The notes beneath the pieces were generated by a model. That model was given only the letters and a program-made list of their open reading frames with translations. It did not search any database and was not told the DNA's origin. Below, in pieces: positions 34,308-41,627 of a stretch of 64,000 nt of DNA (positions within the stretch are counted from its first letter, which is position 1; every line of letters starts with the position of its first letter). The translations under genes and the position numbers were made by a program. Origin of the DNA: DATJSN01 sp035504095 (GTDB lineage: Bacteria > Planctomycetota > Phycisphaerae > WQYP01); contig DATJSN010000070.1 of assembly GCA_035504095.1 (NCBI GenBank), forward strand, positions 1 to 64,000, read 5' to 3'.

Positions 34308-35652
34308 GCCCCTTAAGCGTTTTTATAAAATCGGCGACAAAACGTTCCACCTGGAACCGATCCAGCGCGGTCTTACGCCACGTGAAACATAACGACATCT
34401 TCGATCCAAGGGTAGTCAGGGCGAAAACCATGGGCGATAGCGGACCGGCAGGCGAAACACGCAGATAGTCGAGGATATGCAAAGCGTTTTTCACATCGCG
34501 ATGGCGATCGTACACCCACGAATCATTGAGATTAACGTTGGAAATACCCGCCATCACATGGGCGTTTCTGCGAAAAAAATCGGCCTGCACCCGCGCGACA
34601 CGACGCTCGCTGGAGCCCCGATCGGGATTTTTAGAACGAAAAACGGGGGAGAGGAAATGCGTCCTGTCGTACAGCCGCCAGAGCATCCACGCAATGTCCA
34701 ATGAAGAGAAAAACTTTACGCCTTCATCACGTGATTTGAACCTGCGGGTGTGTTGCGAGACATCCTCAAGCAGTTCGGCAAACGGACACGCTTCCGGCTT
34801 TTTTAATACCAGGGTGCAAAAACTCAGATAAAGACCAAAAACATCATCTAATGGACGGTCAGCGCGCGCGCGGATGTCGACGATGGCGCCAATTCCCAGG
34901 CCCGTTTTATAAAATGGCCAGCGGCCCTGCCGCATATCGTAGCGCGTCAGGTAATACCTTCCCAGCGCCGCCGCCGACGCCGCGAGAAATAAATCATTGA
35001 CGGTGCACTCCCGGGCTTTCGCATATTGAGCGAGGCGTTCAATCAGTCCGTCCGGAAAATCGCGGATCAGAATCTGCGTTGAAAAATTCAGCGGGTCATT
35101 GATGTGCATGCGCCACACACGGCGATGGCGAATAAACTGCCGCAACCCCGTGGTGAGGCTGGTGATTGCAGGCGAAAAACCGAGGCGATGGCGAAACGTG
35201 GAGCGGAAATCCCGTTCAGACATCCGGAGTTGGGGCGCTTCATTTTGCCCTGTATAGCGAAGGCCGCATATCTGTATCAATTGGCGTATCGACCAGCTGT
35301 CCGCGAGCCAGTGATCGTAAACAAAAAGCAGCCAGTAGCGATCCGCCTGGCAGACCAGTGTAAAGCGCAGGGGCATATCGCCGGCGGCAAACGGAAGGTT
35401 AATCTGGCTTTCCAGTTCCAACGCCAGATCATCCCGGGTGGTTTTCAGCGAGATTTCCGTGAGTGGTGTGAATTTGACAGTATCGCCGGTGATGCGTGCC
35501 GGCCCGAGTCCCACAGAGGCGACACCTGCATGAATCGCGGCGCGCCAGCGCTCGACATCCGGTGCACCGGAAACGCACATCGCCTGGGCAGCGTTGTAGG
35601 GCCCCAGGGCGCTCCAACGATTCATCATTTTTTGAAAACTGTTGAGTTTCAT
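34294..35652 (-). CDS. Condensation-domain-like acyltransferase
   Basis: 452 residues with the fold pattern of the condensation/chloramphenicol-acetyltransferase superfamily. The catalytic motif reads YDHWLADSWS, with His114 and Asp118 in the HHxxxDG position (first His replaced by Asp). Later segments such as TVNDLFLAASAAALGRYY resemble PapA and WS/DGAT-type proteins. Lone members transfer acyl groups to alcohols or amines rather than building peptides. It lies between an ICMT-like methyltransferase and comF in an apparent three-gene operon. Substrate unknown; a lipid- or pigment-modifying role is conceivable. Confidence 0.75.
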   Translation of the reverse strand: MKLNSFQKMMNRWSALGPYNAAQAMCVSGAPDVERWRAAIHAGVASVGLGPARITGDTVKFTPLTEISLKTTRDDLALELESQINLPFAAGDMPLRFTLVCQADRYWLLFVYDHWLADSWSIRQLIQICGLRYTGQNEAPQLRMSERDFRSTFRHRLGFSPAITSLTTGLRQFIRHRRVWRMHINDPLNFSTQILIRDFPDGLIERLAQYAKARECTVNDLFLAASAAALGRYYLTRYDMRQGRWPFYKTGLGIGAIVDIRARADRPLDDVFGLYLSFCTLVLKKPEACPFAELLEDVSQHTRRFKSRDEGVKFFSSLDIAWMLWRLYDRTHFLSPVFRSKNPDRGSSERRVARVQADFFRRNAHVMAGISNVNLNDSWVYDRHRDVKNALHILDYLRVSPAGPLSPMVFALTTLGSKMSLCFTWRKTALDRFQVERFVADFIKTLKGLGTV

Positions 35653-35668
35653 AACGATTTAGGAACTC

Positions 35669-36292
35669 TTAGACGCCATTAAGACGGGGAATAAAGCGGC
35701 CCACCTTCCGGCAGTACGCGGCATAGGGTTCTCCATGCTTACGCAAAAGATATTGCTCCTCGCGCCTGGCTTCAACTTGCAGCATCGTAATATTAATCGC
35801 GGCCGCGATAAGCATTGGCCAGGTGAATACAGCAAGAAGCGTTCCCAGTGTAAGCAGAATGGAAAGTGCATAAATGGGATGGCGGATTATACGATATGAG
35901 CCCGTGGTGACCAATTCGGTTTTTTCATTCGGGTCAATCCCGATGCGCCACGATCTCCCCATTTGATGCCAGCAGAAAAAAGTCATGAACACTGCGACAG
36001 CGCCAATCAGCGCTCCAGCCAATGCTACCGGCCCGGGCAGCATCGGTCGAATCCAGAACGAGGAATGATGCCCGGCAGAAAGCGCAACCCATGGCAAAAT
36101 AGACCAGACGATAACGGCAGGAGTCCAGACCAGACGCATATATATGCCGGTTTTTTCGCGCGGAATGAAGTTGGGATCTTTGCCGATTTTGCGCGCCAGT
36201 CGCACGCCTTTGATAAAAACAGTTCCCCAGTAAATCAGCAGTTCCACCCCACAAGCGAAGGCGGAGAGTTTCGCCAGTTCATTCATGACCAT
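35669..36292 (-). CDS. Isoprenylcysteine carboxyl methyltransferase-like membrane methyltransferase
   Basis: 207 residues with five to six hydrophobic segments. The C-terminal half has the conserved pattern of the ICMT/phospholipid-methyltransferase family: TTGSYRIIRHPIYALSILLTLG, then EARREEQYLLRKHGEPYAAYCRKVGRFIP. The Arg-His-Pro and Glu-Glu...Tyr residues form the SAM and methyl-acceptor site. In bacteria these enzymes act on varied lipids or small molecules. CGGAGA lies 6 nt before the ATG. It ends 16 bp before the acyltransferase gene, implying one operon. Confidence 0.88.
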   Translation of the reverse strand: MVMNELAKLSAFACGVELLIYWGTVFIKGVRLARKIGKDPNFIPREKTGIYMRLVWTPAVIVWSILPWVALSAGHHSSFWIRPMLPGPVALAGALIGAVAVFMTFFCWHQMGRSWRIGIDPNEKTELVTTGSYRIIRHPIYALSILLTLGTLLAVFTWPMLIAAAINITMLQVEARREEQYLLRKHGEPYAAYCRKVGRFIPRLNGV

Positions 36293-36367
36293 TATTTCTC
36301 CGGAGAATTTTGTCCTAATATTTTGCGATCCTCGCCGTCAGCAATAATATTCTACAGACATGGTCTA

Positions 36368-37078
36368 TTATTGCGTTGTTGCAGGCGAATTGGGCGCTTC
36401 GGCGGCATGCCAAACCTGCCAGGCGGCGCAGGTTTGTTTGATCACGGTGACCTCCATCTGAAGGATATTTGGATTTTTTACTATATTGACGTGCGTAATC
36501 GGGGTGGTGTCGAAGCCGACGTCGGCTGTGCGCAAATTAATGTCGGTCAGCCAGGTCTTTTGAGGATCCTCGGCCACGACCGGAACGCCGCGCCAGACCG
36601 GGATGAAGTCGGTATCCGGATGGCTTTTGTATATGCAGATGCAGCGTCCGACATTCGGCGGCACCTCCGGCGGAGTAACCGGATCGAGCAGCAATAAAAG
36701 CGTAACGGGAATACCATACTTATTCAGTTCGCGCGCCGCACGAACCTGATCGTCGGCGCCCCAGGAATGCCCGACGAGAATAAGCGGTTCGGAGAGTTTT
36801 CCTTCCCGCCAGGCATCTTTAATTTGGTCGCCTACGGAATCTCCCATGTAATCGGGCAGGACCGTAGCGTGAATTACATACCCAGTGTTGAGTTTATAAA
36901 CCAGATCGTCAATGCCGAGACTCCAAACGCCGATGAATCCGCGCATGGCATATACCTGTCCAGGGTATTCGAACTTCACTTGCGTATCAGAAGGCGGATC
37001 GGCGGGCAGACTTAGCATGGGGAGGCTACAGCCCGTGATCAAGAACAAAAAACCGAATAGACAGAGAGTTTGTTTCAT
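36368..37078 (-). CDS. Lipoprotein with alpha/beta-hydrolase fold
   Basis: 236 residues. A lipobox LITGC ends a short signal peptide at residue 17, so the protein is membrane-tethered outside the cytoplasm. A nucleophile elbow GHSWGADDQV near residue 103, and an Asp-bearing LLLDPVTPP after the next strand, suggest a serine hydrolase; the catalytic His may be in THVNI. Pieces such as RGFIGVWSLGIDDL resemble uncharacterised hydrolase-like lipoproteins. It follows the epimerase gene by 43 bp in the same direction, but its function in sugar metabolism is not evident. Confidence 0.75.
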   Translation of the reverse strand: MKQTLCLFGFLFLITGCSLPMLSLPADPPSDTQVKFEYPGQVYAMRGFIGVWSLGIDDLVYKLNTGYVIHATVLPDYMGDSVGDQIKDAWREGKLSEPLILVGHSWGADDQVRAARELNKYGIPVTLLLLLDPVTPPEVPPNVGRCICIYKSHPDTDFIPVWRGVPVVAEDPQKTWLTDINLRTADVGFDTTPITHVNIVKNPNILQMEVTVIKQTCAAWQVWHAAEAPNSPATTQ

Positions 37079-37121
37079 GGTGAATCTTCAAAAGACAAGC
37101 TGCTTTCTGCGCCGCGGCATT

Positions 37122-38087
37122 TTACAGCCTCGACGTTTGTGCGTACCAGTTGACCGTTTGTTCCAAACCCTGGTCAAAGTACACGACCGGCTGATAGTCA
37201 AGTAATTCCTGTGCCGCGGAAATGTCGGCCAGTGAATCGCGTACGTCTCCGGGTCGCGGCGGTAAATATTCGGGAGCAATGTTTGTGCCGAGCTGCTTTT
37301 GCATTTCGGCCAGCATGTCGTTGAGACTGATGCTTTGTCCGCAGGCTACATTAACCATCTGGCCGGATAACGCTTTGGCGTGTACGCCGGCGAGCAAATT
37401 TGCCCTGACAACATTGGCAATAAAACAAAAATCCCGCGTTTGTTTGCCGTCGCCGAAAATTTTTGGCCGCTCTTTTTTTACCAGCGCCGAAATAAAAGCT
37501 GGGATCACCGCAGCGTACTGGCTGTGAGGATTTTGCCTTGGGCCAAAGACGTTGAAGTAACGCAGGCTGATTGTGGAAAGGTTATAAACCGCGGAATAGG
37601 CCCGGGTGTAGTGTTCTCCGGCAAGTTTGCCCACCGCATAAGGGCTGATTGGTTCGGGAAGCATGTTTTCGCGCTTGGGCAGAGCGAGATTTGCGCCGTA
37701 GGCGCTGGAACTGGCTGAATAGACCACCCTTTTAACGCCGATCTGCCGCGCCGCTTCCAGCACGTTGAGCGTACCGTTAATGTTGGCTTGGTTGTATTTG
37801 ATGGGATCGGCCACCGATCCCGGGACACTGCCCAGAGCGGCCAGATGAAAAACCACGCGCTGGTCGCGTACGGCGGAAAGACATTGAGCTAGGTCAGTAA
37901 TGTCGCCGCGCATGAATTCAATTTTGCCACCCAGTTCATCCAGATTCGCTTTCGAACCTGTCACCAGATTGTCTAACACGCGGACTTTCGCGCCGGCGTC
38001 CAAAAGCCCGCGCACCAGGTGTGAACCAATAAATCCCGCGCCTCCGGTAACCAGAACAGGCAGGTTGTGATAAACGGAGAACTCCAT
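37122..38087 (-). CDS. NAD-dependent sugar epimerase, WbpP-like UDP-GlcNAc 4-epimerase
   Basis: About 321 residues from the ATG at 38087, with AGGAC upstream; the open frame beyond it adds an implausible basic tail. NAD motif VTGGAGFIGSHLV begins near residue 11. SASSSAYG and YAVGK supply the catalytic Ser, Tyr and Lys. Stretches such as HLAALGSVPGSV, LRYFNVFGPRQNPHSQYAAVIP, DGKQTRDFCFI and RPGDVRDSLADIS closely follow WbpP, which interconverts UDP-GlcNAc and UDP-GalNAc. It starts 13 bp after ugd. With the 32165 dehydrogenase it could yield UDP-GalNAcA. Confidence 0.9.
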   Translation of the reverse strand: MEFSVYHNLPVLVTGGAGFIGSHLVRGLLDAGAKVRVLDNLVTGSKANLDELGGKIEFMRGDITDLAQCLSAVRDQRVVFHLAALGSVPGSVADPIKYNQANINGTLNVLEAARQIGVKRVVYSASSSAYGANLALPKRENMLPEPISPYAVGKLAGEHYTRAYSAVYNLSTISLRYFNVFGPRQNPHSQYAAVIPAFISALVKKERPKIFGDGKQTRDFCFIANVVRANLLAGVHAKALSGQMVNVACGQSISLNDMLAEMQKQLGTNIAPEYLPPRPGDVRDSLADISAAQELLDYQPVVYFDQGLEQTVNWYAQTSRL

Positions 38088-38100
38088 TCGAATTCGTCCT

Positions 38101-39450
38101 TTAGCCGGCGGACACAAATCCCATGCTGCCCGGCTTGCCCTGCATCGGCGCGACTTCCTGGCGTCCGATCGCATGATAATGCAGCCCCGCGGCGCTCACC
38201 TTGCCGCTGGCCAGACAGTTGCGGCCGTCAAAAATCCGGTTGCCGCGCATCAACGAGGCGATGGCTTTCCAATCCTGAGTAATAAATTCCGGCCAGTCAG
38301 TTACCAGCACGATCGCGTCGACGCCTTTGGTGCATTCTTCAAGGCTTTTTGACCAGACGATCGCATCACCCAGAATTTTCCGAGCGTTGGCCATCGCCTG
38401 TGGATCGTAGGCGCGCACATGTACGTGATTTTTTAACAGCGCTTTGATCACGTCGATGCTCGGTGATTCGCGCATGTCGTCGGTGTCGGGTTTGAATGCC
38501 AGCCCCCATACCGCAACCTGCGGGTCTTTAATGCCCACCAGAGCATCGGCTATGCGCTTGGCAAAGAGTTCCTTCTGGCGCGAGTTAACTTTTTCAATGC
38601 CGGCCAGCAGGTGCGGTTCAATTCCAATTTGCTGCATCTGGTACACCAGTGCCGCGACGTCCTTGGGAAAACAGGAACCGCCGTAGCCGACGCCGGCTTT
38701 GAGAAACGCCGGGCCGATGCGTTTGTCCGTGCCGATTCCCACGCGCACCGATTCAATGTCGGCGCCGACGGCATGGGCCAGTTGCGAAAGTTCGTTGATA
38801 AAGCTGATGCGCATCGCCAGCATGGCGTTGGCGGCGAATTTAGCCAGTTCGGCGCTTTGCCGATTCATGGAGAAAATGGTGTAGCCGCGGTCGATCAGTG
38901 GTTGATAAATTTCTCGCAGCACATCCAGGCCGTCGGTGGAGTTAGCGCCGAAAATAATGCGGTCAGGCTGCATGAAATCCTGTATTGCGGTGCCTTCACG
39001 CAGAAATTCCGGATTGTTGACCACCTCGATTTTGTGCGGGCCGTCGCTCACGCTGTCGGCGATTTTTTCTCCCGTGCCGGGAGGAACGGTGCTTTTGATC
39101 ACCAGTGTTTTGGGGCCGTTGGCGGCCTGGGTAACGCTTTGGGCGGCGGCAAAAAGCATCGAGAGGTCCGCGCCCCCGGACGGCGCCGGCGGCGTGCCGA
39201 CAGCGATAAAGATGGTCGGGCTTTCCCGGATGGCCGCGATGGCATTGGTGCTGAAGCGCAGGCGGCCCTGCGCTGTTTCGGCGCGAATCAGTTCCGAAAG
39301 TCCCGGCTCATAAATAGGTATTTCGCCGCGGGAAAGTGCATCGACACGCTTTTGATCCACGTCCACGCCAATCACTTTATGGCCCAGCGAAGCCAAACAG
39401 GTTCCGCTGACCAGACCGACATACCCGCAACCCATAACCGCTATTTTCAT
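38101..39450 (-). CDS. ugd: UDP-glucose 6-dehydrogenase
   Basis: 449 residues. It oxidises UDP-glucose to UDP-glucuronate with two NAD+. The Rossmann motif GCGYVGLVSGTCLASLGH is at the N-terminus, VIKSTVPPGT in the first domain, NNPEFLREGTAI follows, and the active-site Cys sits in GVGYGGSCFPKDVAAL. The C-terminal domain has GLAFKPDTDDMRESPSI. GAGGT precedes the ATG. It is the promoter-proximal member of a ugd-epimerase operon and provides acidic sugar precursors for exopolysaccharide. Confidence 0.95.
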   Translation of the reverse strand: MKIAVMGCGYVGLVSGTCLASLGHKVIGVDVDQKRVDALSRGEIPIYEPGLSELIRAETAQGRLRFSTNAIAAIRESPTIFIAVGTPPAPSGGADLSMLFAAAQSVTQAANGPKTLVIKSTVPPGTGEKIADSVSDGPHKIEVVNNPEFLREGTAIQDFMQPDRIIFGANSTDGLDVLREIYQPLIDRGYTIFSMNRQSAELAKFAANAMLAMRISFINELSQLAHAVGADIESVRVGIGTDKRIGPAFLKAGVGYGGSCFPKDVAALVYQMQQIGIEPHLLAGIEKVNSRQKELFAKRIADALVGIKDPQVAVWGLAFKPDTDDMRESPSIDVIKALLKNHVHVRAYDPQAMANARKILGDAIVWSKSLEECTKGVDAIVLVTDWPEFITQDWKAIASLMRGNRIFDGRNCLASGKVSAAGLHYHAIGRQEVAPMQGKPGSMGFVSAG

Positions 39451-39494
39451 CGTTGTACCTCGTTAAATTTTCCTTGATCCATTCCCTATCCTAA

Positions 39495-40193
39495 CTACGT
39501 TGCTTCGCCCGCAAGATGGATATACATCGACTGAATTCCAATGCGTCCGGGACCGGTGAAGCGATTCCAGACCAGGTTGCCGGCACTGGCAAAAAATCCC
39601 GTTGAGATTCGCTGCAGTTTGGTTTCCATGTTGACGGTCGGATCTTTATAAACCCAACCGCCGGGTTCGATATCGATCTGTTCGCCGCTTTGCAGAGTCG
39701 TTTCAAAAATATTTCCGTAACCATGCAGCCAGACAATTCCTTCATCGTGCGGCGTCGTAAACGTATCAATGAATAAACCGCTTCCGCTGAAAAGCATGTT
39801 CGCCGCCCCCTGCACGCGTCGGAAGGAATAATCCACGTTATCCGTCGCCGCGAGAAACTGGTGTTCGCGCACGTCGAGAGATTGGCCTTTCTTTAAATGA
39901 ATGCCGAAAACGTGTCCCACGCCATCGCGGCTGAACGCGATCCGCCCGTTGCCCTTGGCTTCAGTCATAAAGATTGGCATGCCCGCAAAAATTCGCTTAA
40001 AGGCGCCTTTGAGCGTTTTAACGCCGACGTTCACGGCGGGGTCTTTCCAGAGCAGCACGTGATGTTCGAAATAAATACCCATTGAACTGAGTTCGACCTG
40101 GAGCACCGGGACGAGTTCCCCCTCAATGTGATAGGTCACGCCGGCGTATTGTTCGTTTAATGCCGACGTGCGGAGTAGCGATGGAACGGCCAT
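39495..40193 (-). CDS. AIM24-family protein
   Basis: 232 residues from the ATG at 40193, which follows GAGGAGG by 6 nt. The all-beta AIM24/TRAP-like fold is suggested by YHIEGELVPVLQVEL, the FMTEAKGNGRIAFSRDG-like hairpin, LSGSGLFIDTF-like LFSGSGLFIDTFTT, and GYGNIFETTL. The family is named after a yeast mitochondrial protein; its bacterial members have no firm biochemical role. The gene lies 45 bp upstream of ugd on the same strand. No signal peptide is seen. Confidence 0.88.
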   Translation of the reverse strand: MAVPSLLRTSALNEQYAGVTYHIEGELVPVLQVELSSMGIYFEHHVLLWKDPAVNVGVKTLKGAFKRIFAGMPIFMTEAKGNGRIAFSRDGVGHVFGIHLKKGQSLDVREHQFLAATDNVDYSFRRVQGAANMLFSGSGLFIDTFTTPHDEGIVWLHGYGNIFETTLQSGEQIDIEPGGWVYKDPTVNMETKLQRISTGFFASAGNLVWNRFTGPGRIGIQSMYIHLAGEAT

Positions 40194-40267
40194 GGTGAAT
40201 CCTCCTCGAAAGATTTTCAGGTGAAGATTAGAGCACGAGAACATTAATTGAACAAGCGAACGTTCGG

Positions 40268-41011
40268 TTATCCCTTCACCTTATCGGAAAAATAAGGTGC
40301 GTGCGGCATCAGTTTCTCGCGGTACGTTGCGCTTAACCAGACGCTAGTCCAGAGTTCGTTGACACTCAATATGTCCAGCACCAATAAGTAGCTCACCGGG
40401 TCGTGCAGTGTTGAAACCGGCTGACCCGATTCGTGCAGATCCTTGATCTTGCTCGATCCGCCGGCGGATATGGCTTTTTGTAATAGCGGTGCACACCGGC
40501 CGGAATCCACGCGTTTAAGCGAGCGGAAAATTTTCCACTGGATCAGAAATTTCACCATCAGCACCGCGGGAAATGAAACGAAACGCAACAATAGCGGCGG
40601 CGGTACATCGTCGTCTAATAGATCGATTCCCAGAGAAGTATAAAAGAGCGGCCCGTGAACGGTGCCCGTGAGCCAGTCTTTCGGCGGCCGGTGTTCGGAG
40701 TTGCTGAAAAAAACCCAGCGCAATTCCCATTCATTGCGAAAGCTGATGGCCAACAAAATCAGATAGATCAGAACCAATATACCGGAAAGAATAATAATGA
40801 TGTGTTCGGCAACGGAAAATTTAAATAAAACCGCGACGAAAATTAGGAAATATGCCGAGCAACAAATCAGCAATGTGATAATCATCAAAGGCAATATCAG
40901 TGCGACCAGAAGCGCGACAATTCCGCTGAAAACAAGCCGGATTCCCCAGTGTTGCCGCCTGCGGGCGATAAATTTCGCTAGGTATTCAAGGTTTAGATGT
41001 TCCTGGGTCAT
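40268..41011 (-). CDS. Uncharacterised membrane protein
   Basis: 247 residues. A polar 25-residue start is followed by three long hydrophobic segments (LVFSGIVALLVALILPLMIITLLICC, a partly overlapping second, and IIIILSGILVLIYLILLAI). A soluble C-terminal region of about 140 residues contains PPPLLLRFVSFPAVLMVKFLIQ, a possible re-entrant or fourth helix. The family looks planctomycete-specific, but this is an impression. GAGG precedes the ATG by 5 nt. It lies upstream of the AIM24 gene on the same strand. Confidence 0.7.
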   Translation of the reverse strand: MTQEHLNLEYLAKFIARRRQHWGIRLVFSGIVALLVALILPLMIITLLICCSAYFLIFVAVLFKFSVAEHIIIILSGILVLIYLILLAISFRNEWELRWVFFSNSEHRPPKDWLTGTVHGPLFYTSLGIDLLDDDVPPPLLLRFVSFPAVLMVKFLIQWKIFRSLKRVDSGRCAPLLQKAISAGGSSKIKDLHESGQPVSTLHDPVSYLLVLDILSVNELWTSVWLSATYREKLMPHAPYFSDKVKG

Positions 41012-41100
41012 AGGGCCTCGTATTTGGACGCTTATTTACTGGCAATAGATGATGCCGCTATTAGATTATCTGCGCGTAAGTTGAGAAAAGGAAAGAAAAA

Positions 41101-41442
41101 TTACGTTTCTGCGCCCGCTGGCGGTTTGCCTTTGCCTTCGGCAATATATGTTCGTCTACCGGCGGCCCATTGGTCGGGGTCAATTTCACCCGGCGGCTGA
41201 TTTCGCGCCTCGGGCGAAGTGCCTGGCGATTCGTCCTGCCGCCATGGAGGAGCGTGGCGGCCACAAATGCGGGTGTGAATTTTGGCCAGCATGGGCCGGC
41301 ACCATCCACAACCTGTTCCCGCGGAAAGGCACTCGGAAATCTGTGACGGATACAGCGGTTTTTGAGCGTTGCAGAAAGCTTCGATTTTCCGCAGCGAAAC
41401 GTGGAAACAGAAGCAAACAGTGTCGTCAGGTTTTAAAGCCAT
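41101..41442 (-). CDS. BFD-like [2Fe-2S]-binding protein
   Basis: 113 residues from the ATG at 41442. Residues 10-50 match the bacterioferritin-associated-ferredoxin-type domain: Cys10 and Cys12 in TVCFCFHVS, then Cys45 and Cys48 in GTGCGWCRP, the C-x-C...C-x2-C pattern that holds one [2Fe-2S] cluster. The C-terminal half is Pro/Arg-rich, without a recognised domain. Possible roles are electron transfer to ferritin or to a metabolic enzyme. A TATAAT box ends 7 nt before the start codon, with only a weak -35. Confidence 0.82.
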   Translation of the reverse strand: MALKPDDTVCFCFHVSLRKIEAFCNAQKPLYPSQISECLSAGTGCGWCRPMLAKIHTRICGRHAPPWRQDESPGTSPEARNQPPGEIDPDQWAAGRRTYIAEGKGKPPAGAET

Positions 41443-41525
41443 AATAATGATTATAACAATAGGATAACCCGATATCTGAATAGCCTTGGCCAACAAGCAC
41501 GGAATCAGATATTCTAAAGAAAACC

Positions 41526-41599
41526 GGGCGATTAGCTCAGTTGGTTAGAGCGCCGTGTTTACACCGCGGATGTCACAGGTTCGAGTCCTGTATCGCCCA
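41526..41599 (+). tRNA. tRNA-Val (anticodon UAC)
   Basis: A complete cloverleaf: acceptor GGGCGAT/ATCGCCC, D arm GCTC...GAGC, anticodon stem CCGTG/CGCGG with loop TTTACAC giving anticodon TAC, and T arm ACAGG TTCGAGT CCTGT. The discriminator base is A, and the 3' CCA is not encoded. Its 3' end lies only 28 bp before the start codon of the TPR glycosyltransferase gene. Confidence 0.95.
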
Positions 41600-41627
41600 T
41601 TGCCCTCCTGACGGCGGAGACGATTTG

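Noticed and set aside
41541..41627. N-terminal extension of the OGT-like protein into the tRNA gene
   Set aside because: The open frame overlaps a complete tRNA-Val cloverleaf; ATG 41628 has a proper ribosome site.
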